Origin: Sipunculus nudus
Taxonomy: Eukaryota > Annelida > Sipuncula > Golfingiida > Sipunculidae
Direction: 5' to 3'
DNA: 64,000 bases
Assembly: GCA_026874595.1 (NCBI GenBank)
Contig: CM049306.1
Span: 36,784,019-36,848,018, forward strand
The translations under genes were made by a program, and so were the position numbers. Below are positions 11,088 to 23,800 of the stretch, piece by piece. Positions within the stretch are counted from its first letter, which is position 1, and the number at the start of each line of letters is the position of its first letter. The notes below the pieces were generated by a model. That model saw nothing but the letters and a program-made list of their open reading frames with translations, was not told the origin of the DNA and ran no database searches.

Positions 11088-12659
11088 TATAAGAAATGTG
11101 AATATAATGGGAGCACGAACCTTCATTCTTGTATGAAAACGTTATGACGTGCATCGGTATGAAAAATGTTTGCAGAGGACTATACTAACGACGTTTAATA
11201 TAACCCTAGAGAGCGAGGGGTATACCTCAATCCCCCGGGATGAACGGTTAACGAAAGCTAAACACAAACCTATTATACATTATAATGTTCTTGTATTTAT
11301 TATAGGTAGTTTACGTTATCGTATATTAAGCATATATATATAAAATGGCAATAAAAACAGATTAGACTAAAGAAAATACTGAATCTGACAGCAAATTTGG
11401 CATTATTCTGTTCAGGATGTAACAAGTATAACAAATACAAAAATAACCAAATGTCAGACCAGTCCAAGCAGTCACTCACTCCTAAGAATTCTTGTCTATT
11501 GTATGACATTTTGTAAACAGACAGGTGGACCATGTTTACTCAAAGATACACCCATAAAAGCGTATAGAACAGAGGAATCGGAGATTTTAGGTCCATGTGC
11601 CGAGACATCTTTGTTGGGAAACTTTTACTCAGCCATAATCAAACTAATAGCTTGAAATAATACACTTTTTATTGTAAATATTTATGTACCTTTACATTAA
11701 TATGTACTTGCAAAACATCAGCGTAACTCGCAAGTTATATCAGTTAAAATATAACGACATTGTGGTAATGTGGCAGCTCGAAAACACACGAGTCAGTCGG
11801 CGTTTATATTGGACTGGTACGCCTAACGTCTGAGTTTAGTACACGGGTCGTAGACTCTATAAGGACTGCTTGTATCTAGCAATGGTAAAATCAATCAAGA
11901 ATTTTTAATGAATACTATCTTTCGTTTGAGCTTGGTATGAATTATTAGTATTAATTGTAAACGGTTCTTCTTTTAGCTGTCATCTATGTATCTGTCTGCG
12001 CAAAGATAGTGAAACCAAAGTATCCCTATTTTCAAGTCTATATATGTTACGCAGGATTGTATCTGGCCAAGCCCCATGCATGCCTCTGATAAAAAATCCA
12101 GCATAACAGCGGTAAGATATGTTAGACAACACCTGAGCGTTCATAAATTTTGTATTTTATTATGCTAGAGACCAAATATGTTTCACAGGCACAAAACTTC
12201 AAGGAACTAGGAATTTCATCCCAATGGATACTTTCTCCCCCATGGGAGCACAGGTTTCAAAAACGTACTGCAAACACTGGCCAGCGTCTCTCTGAGGGGC
12301 TGGGGGCTCGACCGTGACCTTAAAAGGTGGCCGGGCCAGTATGCGCGGCGCATGAGGCTAGGGCTTCTGTTAATTCAATTATTTATTGGCCTTAATTCCA
12401 AGGTTCACAAGTGACCGTACATTTGTAAATATTACTTAATGACGCCCCAGAATCCGGATAAGATGCTGGATTAACACTACCATTTAATCGATTCTTCCAA
12501 GGACCTTTCCCGAAATGCTTTGAAAATTTAAACGAGATTCCGTTTATGACTGCGTGAGTTATGTTGTGAACAAACAGGCTCTCAAATACAAACAGACAGA
12601 CACACACACGAACGGAAATTATCGCATATCCTCCTGGCGAAGACGATAAAGTTTGTATT

Positions 12660-12850
12660 ATAAGACCATGTTTCTGTAACAATCTATCGTGGGACAATGT
12701 ATCATCCATGAGACAATGTTTCCATCCATTGGACAATGTATTATCCATGGGACAATGTATCATCCATAGGACAATGTATCATCTATGGGACAATAGATCA
12801 TCCATTGGGAAATGTGTCGTCCATGGGACAATTAATGTTCCGTGGAGCAA
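12660..12850. repeat. Short tandem array ('gggacaatgtatcatccat' type)
   Basis: About ten 17-20 bp units based on 'gacaatgtatcatccatggg'. It corresponds to the array at 1,785-2,140 in the other duplicon. Confidence 0.7.
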
Positions 12851-13069
12851 TATGACATGGGACTACAGTGGTGGATCCAGGATTTCGCTATAGGGGTACT
12901 GGGGTATGTTTTTTTTACGTATTTTGCTAAGCATATCCACAAAAAAAGAGAGCGTCGAATGTTTTATATAAAAATAACAAGGCCACATGTTCAGTCTCCG
13001 TTGTGACCTTAAATAGTGGCATCTGAAATTAGTAAATTCATTGAAACATATTATGGGCAATGGCAACAG

Positions 13070-14100
13070 ATGTATGTATGAATCCCTGAAACAGTTTTAA
13101 TTATAAACACTACTTCACTGAAAGATGTAAAACATATTAACATCTGAATTTACATGAGGTTCCTCCTATCTCACAAAGATTTAACAGTGAATATGGTAAA
13201 GAAATATGAACACCAAACACAATATAAATCACAGTTACTAAATCTTCACACATTTGATAAATATAATTTAAACATTTAAAAACATCTTTATTCTAGAAGC
13301 AAAGCGGCAGGGAAGTTGCTGTTGTATTAAAGGAAAACAGGGAGAGTCGACAATAGAGAGACCCAAATATGAAAATAAAGTGAAGTATTTGTTTAACAAC
13401 ATTTCCTTTATTGACTCAATATATAATAATTTCCTTGGTGAATTTCACCCAACATTACTAACAAATCCATCCTTACAGTATTATTCCCCATTTTTTTAAG
13501 CCACGGGGGAACCACATCCGAACCTGTAACTTACTGGGACCGAATCCTTATATTACTATATCATTAGCATTCCTTAAACAAATTTTACAACTGGAAGATG
13601 CTTCAATTCTTCTTCATGGTACCAAGTCTGTGTGTCTTTCACGGCTATTACAGATTTACAAGTTTGACGTACTGCAATTTTGCAAAAGTATTCTTCTCGG
13701 CACACTTTGTTTTACATGCAGACATTCCTTCCGATACTTCATCTATTCATGTATAGTCACATTATTCACGAACTATCCATATACAATGCGAGTAAAAAAT
13801 TACCAAGAAAAAGTATACTCTTCGAAGCTGCAAATTTGCCTTGCCGAAATATGCGTGACTGCCAAAGCTATACATAAAAATAAAATGGAAATGTTTCCAG
13901 AACACTGAAATTATATTGTGTATTTGCAAGTAAACTGACCATTACGTATGCCTTATTTCTGTTTTATATTATCTGGCCATAGGGCTGATTTACTTTATAT
14001 ATGTAGACATTTATGCTCAAGCCATAGTTATCAATGCTATTGAGCAATTTCATTCGGAAAGGTAATGCAGCCTTAGATTGACCGTCCATTGACCATTGGG
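13070..14100. other. Intron or intergenic DNA, no supported gene
   Basis: The plus-strand frame at 13,630-13,908 is AT-driven and resembles no family I know. If the sulfotransferase model is right, this DNA is intronic on the minus strand. Confidence 0.35.
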
Positions 14101-14142
14101 CGTTTCCGGTGACTTGTATTGCTTCGGTTCTCTTGAACAAAT

Positions 14143-14163
14143 GGGGGGGGGGGGGGGGGGGGG
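14143..14163. repeat. G homopolymer (21 G)
   Basis: An uninterrupted run of 21 guanines on the plus strand, one of about a dozen long G or C runs in the window. Confidence 0.95.
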
Positions 14164-14374
14164 TGGTAACCAGTTACTGTGAGAGAGTAAGGAAGGAGTC
14201 CGCTTGAGATAAAATTATCTCTGGTAACATCCGTGGTGAAGTTCAGATGAAAGGCTGTATGAAGTATGCAAGACAGCAGAAAAAAAATAATTAGAATTAC
14301 GAACGCTAAAGTGGGGCACGTGCCTCTTGTGCCCCCTCTGGATCCGCCTATGGACTATATAACTCACATGACAA

Positions 14375-14470
14375 CATGTGTATCATGTGACAATATTTCT
14401 TTCAACATTGTATCACAGAACTGTCATGTGTATCATGTGACAATATTTCTTTCAACATTGTATCACAGGA
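14375..14470. repeat. Exact direct tandem duplication, about 48 bp
   Basis: The phrase 'gtatcatgtgacaatatttc' and the roughly 28 bases after it occur twice in immediate succession. Confidence 0.85.
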
Positions 14471-14609
14471 CTGTGTGTTATAGGACAATAAACTAGCTAA
14501 ACCATTCTTCATTGGCCTATTCCCGAGGCGAATTACGCTTTTATGGGATTCCGTTCATGTTATGTTGTGAACAAACGCATACCTTCCTGACGGAGTTAAT
14601 ACAAAATAC

Positions 14610-14712
14610 CTGTTTTTTTATTGCGCCTCATGTTGACGAATATTGAAGTCCCGACGGAGGCCATCAGGAAGAACATGATAGCTCGCTTGAGGTAGAACCT
14701 TCTACACAACAT
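14610..14712 (-). CDS. First coding exon (membrane anchor), probably of the sulfotransferase gene ending at 9,454
   Basis: The frame reads MLCRRFYLKRAIMFFLMASV then GTSIFVNMRRNKKT: a basic tail, one membrane segment and a basic luminal start, as in Golgi type II glycan-modifying enzymes. The donor is 'aaacag|gtatttt', phase 1. It shares start, length (103 nt), phase and most residues with the exon at 2,204-2,306. It lies 4.3 kb upstream of the catalytic exon on the same strand. The link to that exon is inference: the phase of the mini-exons shows that at least one connecting exon is not identified. Confidence 0.55.
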
Positions 14713-15035
14713 CTTTATTCTGTTTCCAGAGTCGTCGGACTGTAATAGAGGTACACGGCACACCATCACCAGCTAACTCGCTGTAATGTCACGGTTTTGT
14801 TCCCCGGGAAACAACCATAGCACGCGGTATTTGATTTGATATACCTGAATTATATAACGGCGTATCAGGCATGTTTATCTGAACTGTAAAATACCTATCA
14901 CACAAGAACTCTTTTATTCTAAGATTCGTATATACACAATAGAGAGATAATACATGCGTGTCTAGCCACATCAATATCTTTGTGTGCATATTCCTGAATA
15001 ACATGAACATGTGCTTTTGACTAAGATCGTGTATG

Positions 15036-15039
<4 letters not shown>

Positions 15040-15092
<53 letters not shown>
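15040..15092. repeat. (TA)n microsatellite
   Basis: About 26 AT/TA units, the counterpart of the tract at 2,607-2,677. Confidence 0.95.
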
Positions 15093-15094
<2 letters not shown>

Positions 15095-16051
15095 GGGCAT
15101 TTGGATAATGGCATCGCGGTGAATAATAATACATTTTTACCAATAATATGCATATATGACACCGAAAGATTTTATCTGTGCACTGTTCATATCGGCCCTA
15201 CGCCATATAAACTCCACAATATTCTGCGTCAACATCGCTTTGATGCAGAAGTCTTATCAAGCTTCAAAGGCTTGTACTAACAAGTAGGCCTTTGGGTGCG
15301 ACAAAAGGCGTCAATCAATCACTGTCCTTAGGTTAACCTATATTAAGTATGAATAGACTAGCACCTTGTGTTGATACTGGAGCGTGCGACAGGTCCTGTT
15401 CGGCGGGATAGGGGTTTCCACATCTCGGGGGCCGATATTGTCCGCTGGATAAATTTGGCCAAGTGTCTGAAGTATTGTGTTGCGATAGATTTTTTTTGCA
15501 AAAAAATACGAAAAATAACTCCCCTTAAGACACACTTGGCATCATTCCCAATACCTCAAGACCAAACATTGTAATTTCCAAGGGGACATCACAGAGGAGT
15601 TGCGTGACATCGATTTAATGCCACCGTCAATAACAAAACAGATATGAAAAAAAAAAAAATGAAACAGTACAGGCACCTAAGCTTTCAACTCACTCCAATG
15701 GTCAATTCATCAACTCATGGCATATTTTATTTATCCCCCCCCCAAAAAAAAAACAAATAGCAGGACAGTTTCTTTGTGGTAAGGACAGATAAAAAATATT
15801 GTTCTAACGACTCTGGGAACAAATACTTTTGTGCGAACGGGAAAATGATCTTTTTCTTTTCTTCAACCGGCAAGACACAATTCGTTGAAATTTGCAAACT
15901 TGAATAGAAAATACAACAATGTCCTTTCAACTCTTCTGTATATGCTCAACGTCAAATTTAGTTCATTTTCTAAACATTAAAGAATTCTTTTAGGCATCTA
16001 CTAAATTTTACGTGAGCCAGCACGATTAAAATAAGATTCATGGCAAATCAC

Positions 16052-16215
16052 CAAGTTTCATCATTCTCGCACGTAATTCTCGCATGTCCATTTTCGGAAT
16101 TAATTCTCGCTTTTCCCTTTTCGGATGAAATTCTCGCATGTCCATTTTCGGATGAAATTCTCACATGTCCATTCTCACATGTAATTCTTGAATGTTTATA
16201 ATCGTATGTAATTCG
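16052..16215. repeat. Minisatellite, about 33 bp x 5
   Basis: Units of 'attctcgcatgtccattttcggatga' type, about 33 bp. The minus strand stays open as ENGHARIS repeats because the unit is a multiple of three. No gene context. Confidence 0.8.
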
Positions 16216-16259
16216 GGCTACCATTGTCAAGGGCAAGGGGCATGTCTGCTGCCACGGTT

Positions 16260-16985
16260 ACAGTATTAGTCCATGGGCTAGGAGGGGTCACCGTGCACCC
16301 CCTCTGGGATTTTATGACATAGGTATTTTTAGATCCCCAAGTATGTCCAGTTAATGAATTAAGATGTTAACATTGATTATTTTGGGATACACTACCCTTT
16401 GAGGCCATTTAAAGACAACCGCAAAAAAAGTTACTGACAACAATAATCATCTTAAGTATTATGTGTTCTTGTTGATTAAGCAATTAATTACCATACATGT
16501 AAAATATCCAAAAAGAAAATTGAATTTAACAGCTTTTTTTTTAATTTCCAAACAGTTTATTTTCGAGATGATGTTGCATTTCCGATTTTCTAGTGCATAT
16601 ATACATTAGCTCCTGACATTCTTACAAATTTTGTTGATAAAGTTATGAATATTTGACCATATACACCTGTAATGAATGATCCATTGTTAATTCAATTTAT
16701 GATATCCCTTGTTTATAAGACGGATGTGGTGTTCCATGTTCCTCTCCAGATGCATTGTTTTCTCTATGGTGCTTCCTTGATACTATGAAATTGTATGAAA
16801 GGTTTTTATATGTTTTAAAACTAAAGGAAACCCTTTGAGCATTTTTACATATAATAATTTTACAAAAAAAATCATATTTAGGCCATTATATAGGAAGGGT
16901 CACTGTGCACCCCTTCTGAAATTTTATGATATAGGTATTTTTAGATCCCCAAATATGTCCAATTAAAAAATTGAGGTTAAAATTG
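16260..16985. repeat. Two related AT-rich blocks
   Basis: The phrase 'ggaggggtcaccgtgcaccccctctgggattttatgacataggtatttttagatcccc' at 16,280 recurs at 16,890. This suggests an old direct duplication or two ends of one element about 0.6 kb apart. Confidence 0.5.
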
Positions 16986-17256
16986 ATACATCTTAACATG
17001 ACATTTCAAACCCGAGACATTTGTTGACGTTCCCGACCCTGATCAACTTGAACAGTTGACAAAGGAACAGTTGTTGCGTTTCGGACCACTAAGGGCCAAG
17101 TGTGAAGAAAGCTTGAAGAAAGCTTTGAGAAAGCCTGATATCACTGATTTTAGGGCTAAGTGTGAAGAAAGCTTTGAGAAAGCCTGATATCATTGCTAAA
17201 ATCATGCAGGATCTAGTAAGCAAAGGTTTGATTGAAGAGAGTGAAGTGGAAACAAA

Positions 17257-18396
17257 CAAGTGACCCATGGGTCATGATGCTCAGCTGACTGGGAAAAGAT
17301 TCGCAAAAGGAAATTTTATAGTCTGAATGATAGTATATACCCATTCAACTGAAGCATCAAACAGATTAACCAACAGGCCAAGATTGGTTAAGATTGTCTG
17401 TATTTATATATCTCAAAAACTGAGAAAAAATTGCGTAAACTTTAAATACAGGTGGCTCCACGAGTCTACAGAAACTAATGGTCAATATCCATGAAAGAAT
17501 CACGGTGATCTCTGCATGAGTTGTTTAGATACTTCAGCTTTTGTATCAAGTTTTCCATTATTCTGAGGGATACTTCCGAGTCCTATAGCTTGAAGCATAT
17601 AGGTAACAGAGACCTTATTTCAGGTTTCCATGGAGACTTTTCATGGGTCTCCCCGTGTGTCAAGAATGAAGATTCTTGGTCCAGTTGTTATGATTTGTGC
17701 CCTGTTAGCAGATGTTCATATCTTTAAAGGTGATGAAACACTCAATAATCAATATGTATGCCAAAATCATGACCATCAGTGTTGTAGTTTTTGAGATGTT
17801 GCAGATTTTTTAATCAAATTTTCCATTATTCTGGGGGGGGGGGGGGGGGGGAGGGGGGTAATTCGGGGCCTCACAGCTCAAAGGATATGGGTAACAGACA
17901 TTATTTCTGGTTTTCATGGAGACTTTTCATAGGTCTCTCACTGTGTCATGAATGAAGATTCTTGGTCCAGTCTTTACGATTTGTGCCCTGTTACAGGTTT
18001 TTCATATTTTTAAAGGTCTCAAAAATAGAGAAAACAATTCGCAAAAAATCTAAAAATACAAGTGGCGCCACCAGTCTGCAGAAACTGATGAAATATCTCA
18101 TGGCCAAAAATCATGACCATCAGTGATGTAGTTAATGAGATATTGAAGTTTTTGTATGAAATGTTTTACTATGAAATTTTTTACTATTCTGGGGAGTACT
18201 TTGGGGCCCTTTAGCTCAAAAGATATGGGTAACAGAGACCTAATTTCTGGTTTCCAAGGAGATTTTGCATGGACCTCTCAGAATGTCAAGTAACAAGTTT
18301 GTAGGTCCAGCAGTTACGATTTGTGTTAGGTGGACTGACGGACGGACAAAGAGTGATGCTATAGCTCAGCATGACTAAAGTCTGCCGAGCTAAAAA
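17257..18396 (-). mobile_element. Dispersed repeat copy, inserted in the gag relic
   Basis: On the minus strand it starts 'tttttagctcggcagacttt', contains 'actctttgtccgtccgtcag', and ends 'catgacccatgggtcacttg'. The same start and end bracket the plus-strand copy at 51,903-52,573. Gag coding similarity stops at one edge and resumes at the other. No transposase frame is visible; the mechanism is unknown. Confidence 0.7.
17833..17851. repeat. G homopolymer
   Basis: About 19 G, then 'gaggggggta', inside the dispersed repeat copy. Confidence 0.9.
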
Positions 18397-19379
18397 ATCG
18401 ACATCTTGCTATGCAGTTGGAATTAAAAAAAGTTAGATATACAACATGAGCTAGCATTAACATAATTAGAATAACAATATACAACATGAGCTAGCATTAA
18501 CATAATTAGAATAACAAAGAGAAGAGAGGGAAGAACAGGAGTTATAATTAGAAAAAGAATAACAAAAAGAGAGGGAAGAACATGAAAGATTAGAAAAAGA
18601 AAGACTAGAAAAAGAAAAGGAAATAGAGTTAAAACGACTGGAGTTTGAAAGATTAAAATTCGAACAGTCTAAATGCTGCCCCAACCAACAGTTTTGATGA
18701 TACTAGACAAGTCCCACCTTTTCGAAAAAAAGGGGTTGATAAATATTTCTTACACTTTGAGAAGGTAGCAGAACATTTAAAATGGCCTAAGGAAAATGGA
18801 CTATGCTATTACAAAGTTTATTGACGGGCATCAGAGAAAATTATACAGATCTCTCAATAGAAGCAACTGCTGACTATGGCCAGGTTAAACCTAAAAGATT
18901 TAGGAGTTAGTTCCGGAGGCTTACTGCCAGAAATTCAGAAATTGGCTTACTGCCAGAAATTCAGAAATTGGAAAAGGGGAAAGAACAGACGTACGTAGAA
19001 TGTGTTAGGACAAAAGAGCAGTTGTTTGATCGCTGGTGTAGTTCTAAAAGTGTATTTGATCGCTGGTGTAGTTCTAAAAGTGTAATGAAAGATTATGACA
19101 ATTTGTGCCAGTTTATTTTGCTTGAATTTAAGCGCTGCATTAACGCCAAATATGTGGACACTAGTAAATTTGTTAGGGTTGTCAAACCCAGTAACCAGCG
19201 AAAAATGTCTGGCATTGTAGGCCAACATCTGTCGAACATTTGGAAACTGCAGCAGAGCGCCAAATGGTACAAGACCTTGCAGGACAACCGCACCAGGTTG
19301 CTGGAATATCCGTGGGGGGGGGGGGGGGGCGCAAACAGGGCATGGAAAATTTTAAAGGGTAGATCTAGGGTTTAATATT

Positions 19380-20760
19380 AACTCATTACGTCCCTTGGGA
19401 TTATTACAGCTTTGCTTAAAAGCGCTTTCTTTTACAGTCAAAGTAACGAGACTAAAATATCCGGACAAGGCTTATGCAACGTCCCCCCAATCTCATACAT
19501 ATTAGAGGTACTGAATATTCCATGGACTGTGGAAATTAAGGTTGCATTTTAGCTGCAGCACAAGCGTTATTGATGGTAGAGATCTTTTTGCAGTTTACCA
19601 AGCACAGCACTCAACCATACGAACATCTGATCAAAACCATTTATCCAGAGATCCACATGCACTGATCAAAACCATTTATCCAGAGATCCACATGCACTGA
19701 CAATCCACATGAAGTTTTATAATATAAACTCAGAAACCTCAAGATGGCACAAAAACCTTTTATTTGCACATTTTGCTGGCACAGTTGCATTACGCCGTGT
19801 CCCGTTAATGTACACCTAACAATATTCTTTAACAAACCATCAGTCATTTCAAATAATTTATTTTAACTATCAGTATTATGCATCAGAATTATGGATTAAA
19901 AAGGTTAAAAAGGTTTTGGAATGATTATGTAAAGACCCCAACGACCCCAACTTTGAACCAAAACTTTGAACCAACTTAAGTAAGGTCGGGTGGAGAAATA
20001 AGTTGTAAAGAAACTCTTCCGTCTCAACTCCGTAATGAAAGTTCCTTGCGCTCATTAACAACGATTCAACAAACTAACAAGGGTCTGTATCAGCTACATG
20101 GCAAATCTTCGGAACATCAAAGGCAGCATCTGTTAAAAAGCACACAAGAAACAAAGCATGTCAGGAGTTCACATACAAGAAACCATACGAACAACATTTT
20201 TTCAATTGTCCCCCCCCACACACACATTGTCAACCAGCCAACTTATACTAACCAGGAGCTCCCCCCCCCCCCCCCCCCCCACATATTCCGATCGAAACCC
20301 TTTATTGCATCGAAACTGTTGGATTGCAATACAAAACTTATTATAACATTTGCTGGGACTATAGTTGCTAAAATATTGTTTGTTTAAATTTGCTAAAATA
20401 TATTCTTTGAATCTAATCCAAAACCATTTCCCCCGGAACCAGCTTCATTTCTGTGTATATACCTCCCCCCCCCCCCCCCCCCATTCTACAGCTCACAGAA
20501 TATCCTACATAAAAACCAAAACCATTACAAATTTACAGATAAATCCATTATAAATTTACAGATAAAAGCAACAATTTAAACCAGACCTTTCTGTGGAAGA
20601 CTGAGGCCATGGCAAAAACCATATTATTCACATGCGAGTAAGCGAGTAAAACAGCACTGGGAAGTTTTTATAGATTTAATCTTGTTTAATATAGATTAAA
20701 TTCAGAAAAAAATAATCCAGACGTTACCCAAACGGCAAACCGTTACACCCAAACGGCAAA
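19380..20760. other. Downstream flank of the hairpin-repeat gene; C homopolymers and short tandem duplications
   Basis: Contains C runs at 20,261-20,280 and 20,464-20,482. Exact short direct duplications occur at 19,630-19,705 ('gatcaaaaccatttatccag' unit) and 20,727-20,767 ('acccaaacggcaaaccgtta' unit). 'attaaa' on the minus strand near 20,675-20,700 could serve as a polyadenylation signal for the gene ending at 20,764, but nothing else supports it. Confidence 0.5.
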
Positions 20761-20763
20761 CCG

Positions 20764-20812
20764 TTACTCCTCGCTAAGCAGCCTCTCCAAGGCAGAAATC
20801 AATGCTGGATTT
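20764..20812 (-). CDS. Exon 16: C-terminus
   Basis: Acceptor 'tcctctccag' with a pure pyrimidine tract, then one base plus NPALISALERLLSEE and a stop. The short helix resembles the second half of a type A module. Confidence 0.7.
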
Positions 20813-23800
20813 CTGGAGAGGAAAAAAAGGAAAGATTTTTTATCATTCATTTATATAAATCCATTAAGTGATATAGTCTTATTCCTATACATTACATGGT
20901 CAAACCATTATATGATCATTCGATTGAACCTGTATACATTTAGTAAACGTGTTTGACCCATTGGTGCAGATGGATTATAGTAAACGTGTTTGACCCATTG
21001 GTGCAGATGGATTATGATAAAACTGACAAACATTTCAGCAGTTTTGTTTAAACGTTTCTGGAGATATTCCGTGGGCAAATTTGGCCAACAACCAAATAAA
21101 TTGTGAAGTTCCGCATCAGGTTACAGCGTATTTTGTATGAGCGTTCTATGACGATATAGACCGAAGCCTTTAATACAAGCGTTTAAGTCTGCAAGTCTTA
21201 AAAATACATCTGCACGTCCATGTACATCGAATCAACGTTATAAATCAAAGGTTATAAATCAACTACCTATGGCAAACAGTTTTTTTTCAGGGAAAGTAAA
21301 TGCATACCCCGGAGTTTTGGGTTTCGGTGGCGTTACGTCCGGTGCTCCCCTCGCCTCGACATCTTTGCACAGGTTTGTACGGAAGTAAACCAGCTTCTTT
21401 ATGAATATGATTGGGGCTTTGATGACTGGGGCTTTAATGACCTTCCCCTTTCCTTGTCTGAAAGAATTGTAAGAGACTTAAACAGGGGAGAAAAAAAGAC
21501 TGAGCATAGTAGGACACTAAATTTAGGTATGCCTAGTATTTACTGCTAGAAATGCCGGCCTTACTCCCTACACAGGATTTCTTTGTATGCCTTCCCTTGT
21601 CTGGGTATGTTAGTACAGTTGTCTGTAGGGTTTGTAACCAACTTTATATTATACAAGGTCTTGTACAAATTTATTCTGTTTAGTTCCAATTGTGAGTTCA
21701 AATAGGAAAAATTGCAAGTTCCAATTGACTAAAAAAAAAAGTCAAAATATTCTAGCTTCTTAATGTACTAAATTATCACGTGGCAGCTGAACAAAAAACT
21801 TATATGGAATATTAAAAAACAAGATTTACAGAATTGAGAATTACAGGATCTCATTTGGTAGGACTTTTGCCAGGACCGAGCTATAGGCAATTTCAAAACT
21901 ATTCGTGTGGATAGAGTGCTTTTGTATTTATCTTCTTCGCAGAAAAAAAATTTACCCTGCAACAATCTTTTCCTTTTCCGTTTGGTTCATTGTCACATTC
22001 AGCTTCGCCAGCGTCTCAATCAATCCTTTAAAGAACACATCAGCTTCTTCTGAACATACACGTTCCACCAACACAGCAAGCATTTCCTCCAACAATCTGA
22101 AGTTGCAAAGTGAAACAGATTTATCTATTCAAACAGGAAAGGTTTCAGGGATACCAACGAGAGCGACATTCACGGAATCAGAAAAGTTTTTGCATCTACT
22201 GAAAGTTATTGAAAGTTAATATAAAACGCGAATTCATTGAACACATTGTGAAAATTTCACTACAAATTAGACGTTAAGTTAAGAATGCACCTATCTTTGG
22301 TCTTCATAAGATGATCATTACAATTTTTGGTGTATTCTTACCTTGGGTCTACACGATATTCGAAGGTAAACACGATATTCGAGATCTGCATTTTTGCATC
22401 CGCATATATCCGAAGCTGATTATTACATATTCCATAACGCGAATAAGCATCTCCCGATAGACCGAATTTTTAGCGGTTACGAATTTCTCACAGGATTTAA
22501 AAAAAATGTTGAAAACACAGTTATTTCTGAGGAACGGGTACGAGAGTAGAGCGAGGTCCCTTTCCCAGTCTCGCTTCCAGTCTCCCTCAAGACTACTACA
22601 GCCGCCCCCCCCCCCCCCCAGCGTCATATCGGCCCTCTTGACATAATGGATATTTATATTTCGCCTAAATACGCTGGTGCAACAAACCTGTCTGAACACA
22701 TTTTTATGATCATGAATTTACCTCAGTGGGATACCTCTGAACTATCCGATTATGGACAAACCGCTATTGCACATCAGTGCAGTCGTGTTAAATTACCAAA
22801 ACAACATTTGAGCGAAGCATTAAAATTTGACTATTCTTTTGTGTATCCTTATGCATTCGAAAGTTGATTACCGAAGAGAATGCAACTGTTTCACTGCTTT
22901 GGATCGAAATTGGAATTCAGCAGACTTTTTTTAAAAAAGCTTAACCTCTAAACAGGGTTCCACGTTTGAACATTTCACTGCGTTAAACAAAAGCGGTAGG
23001 TCGAAACCGTTAATATGTGCAAACGGTATCCAATTAAAGTTTACCAACCCGGAAGGTTCTTCATCTCCCGCTTCCATTTCCTCACGGAAAGCATGTTTTA
23101 GTTGTTTGAAAATCTCCTTTCTGAAAATAAAGTTATAAAAAAGTGATAAAAAAAGGTATTTTAATACAATGCCTTGAGCATGTTATATCTGCTCAAATAA
23201 TTTGAGATCGGAATTAAAGACTCGACAAATATGACTTACTTTTTGTGATTATTAGAGATTAACATACGATTTAAACCATTGAAGACTGGTTTGGCGTAAA
23301 CTTTAAAAGTACTTTTTAAACTTTTAAAAAGATGAGCGTTTACCAAAATTGTATATCCCGAGTATTTGCAAATATTGTATATTTGCAACCAAAATTGTAT
23401 ATCCAGAGTATTTGCAAATATTGTATATTCGAGTATTTGCAAATATTGGATATAGAGTATTTACAAAAATTCAGAAACCAGAAAACTCACTGATAAACCA
23501 AAAGACCCAAACCAAAAGACCCCCCCCCCTTTTATTTTAAATGCCATGCCATGACAAAAGGAATGAAAAATATTTTTAAAACCTACAGTGGGATTCCAGG
23601 TTCCTCGTCTTCCTTGATCCGACAGATCTGCTGTTGGTGACGAAGCAGTCCAAAGATTACAGCTATTTGCTTTGGAAGGATATTTGGTCTTATCCTGAAA
23701 TTCAGTAGTACCTGGGCATCACGTTTCAGTCAACTGCATTCTGTCTGCGATACCCAAAATCCAATTCGCCCAGGTAAACACAAAAACCAATACGCCTTTG

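Larger units (their letters stand above)
11640..16060. repeat. Segmental duplication, right copy
   Basis: Partner of 1,100-4,050; the matching blocks are listed there. This copy is longer, chiefly through extra sequence at about 12.13-12.65 kb and 12.87-14.56 kb. It contains the membrane-anchor exon at 14,610-14,712 and a (TA)n tract at 15.04 kb. Confidence 0.72.
17000..19300 (+). pseudogene. Ty3/gypsy-type gag relic, interrupted by a repeat
   Basis: Translated pieces match the gag of invertebrate Ty3/gypsy elements in the expected order. N-terminal piece at 17,020-17,250: VDVPDPDQLEQLTKEQLL and, after a local duplication, KPDIIAKIMQDLVSKGLIEE. A charged coiled coil rich in E, K and R follows at about 18,500-18,670. 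Then VPPFREKGVDKYFLHFEKVA with HLKWPKEN at 18,710-18,800, and a SCAN-like region EQTYVECVRTKEQLFDRWCS at 18,985-19,050. Frameshifts, stops and local duplications separate the pieces, and a 1.14 kb repeat is inserted at about 17.26-18.40 kb. No protease or polymerase follows. It is a dead, partial element. Confidence 0.75.

Noticed and set aside
12392-12763. Possible extra sulfotransferase exon on the minus strand (VINGISFKFSKHFGKGPWKN...).
   Set aside because: Protein-like and in the right place, but no donor gives the phase needed by the mini-exons.
21905-22219. 104-codon plus-strand frame.
   Set aside because: Shadow of exon 14 of the minus-strand hairpin-repeat gene.
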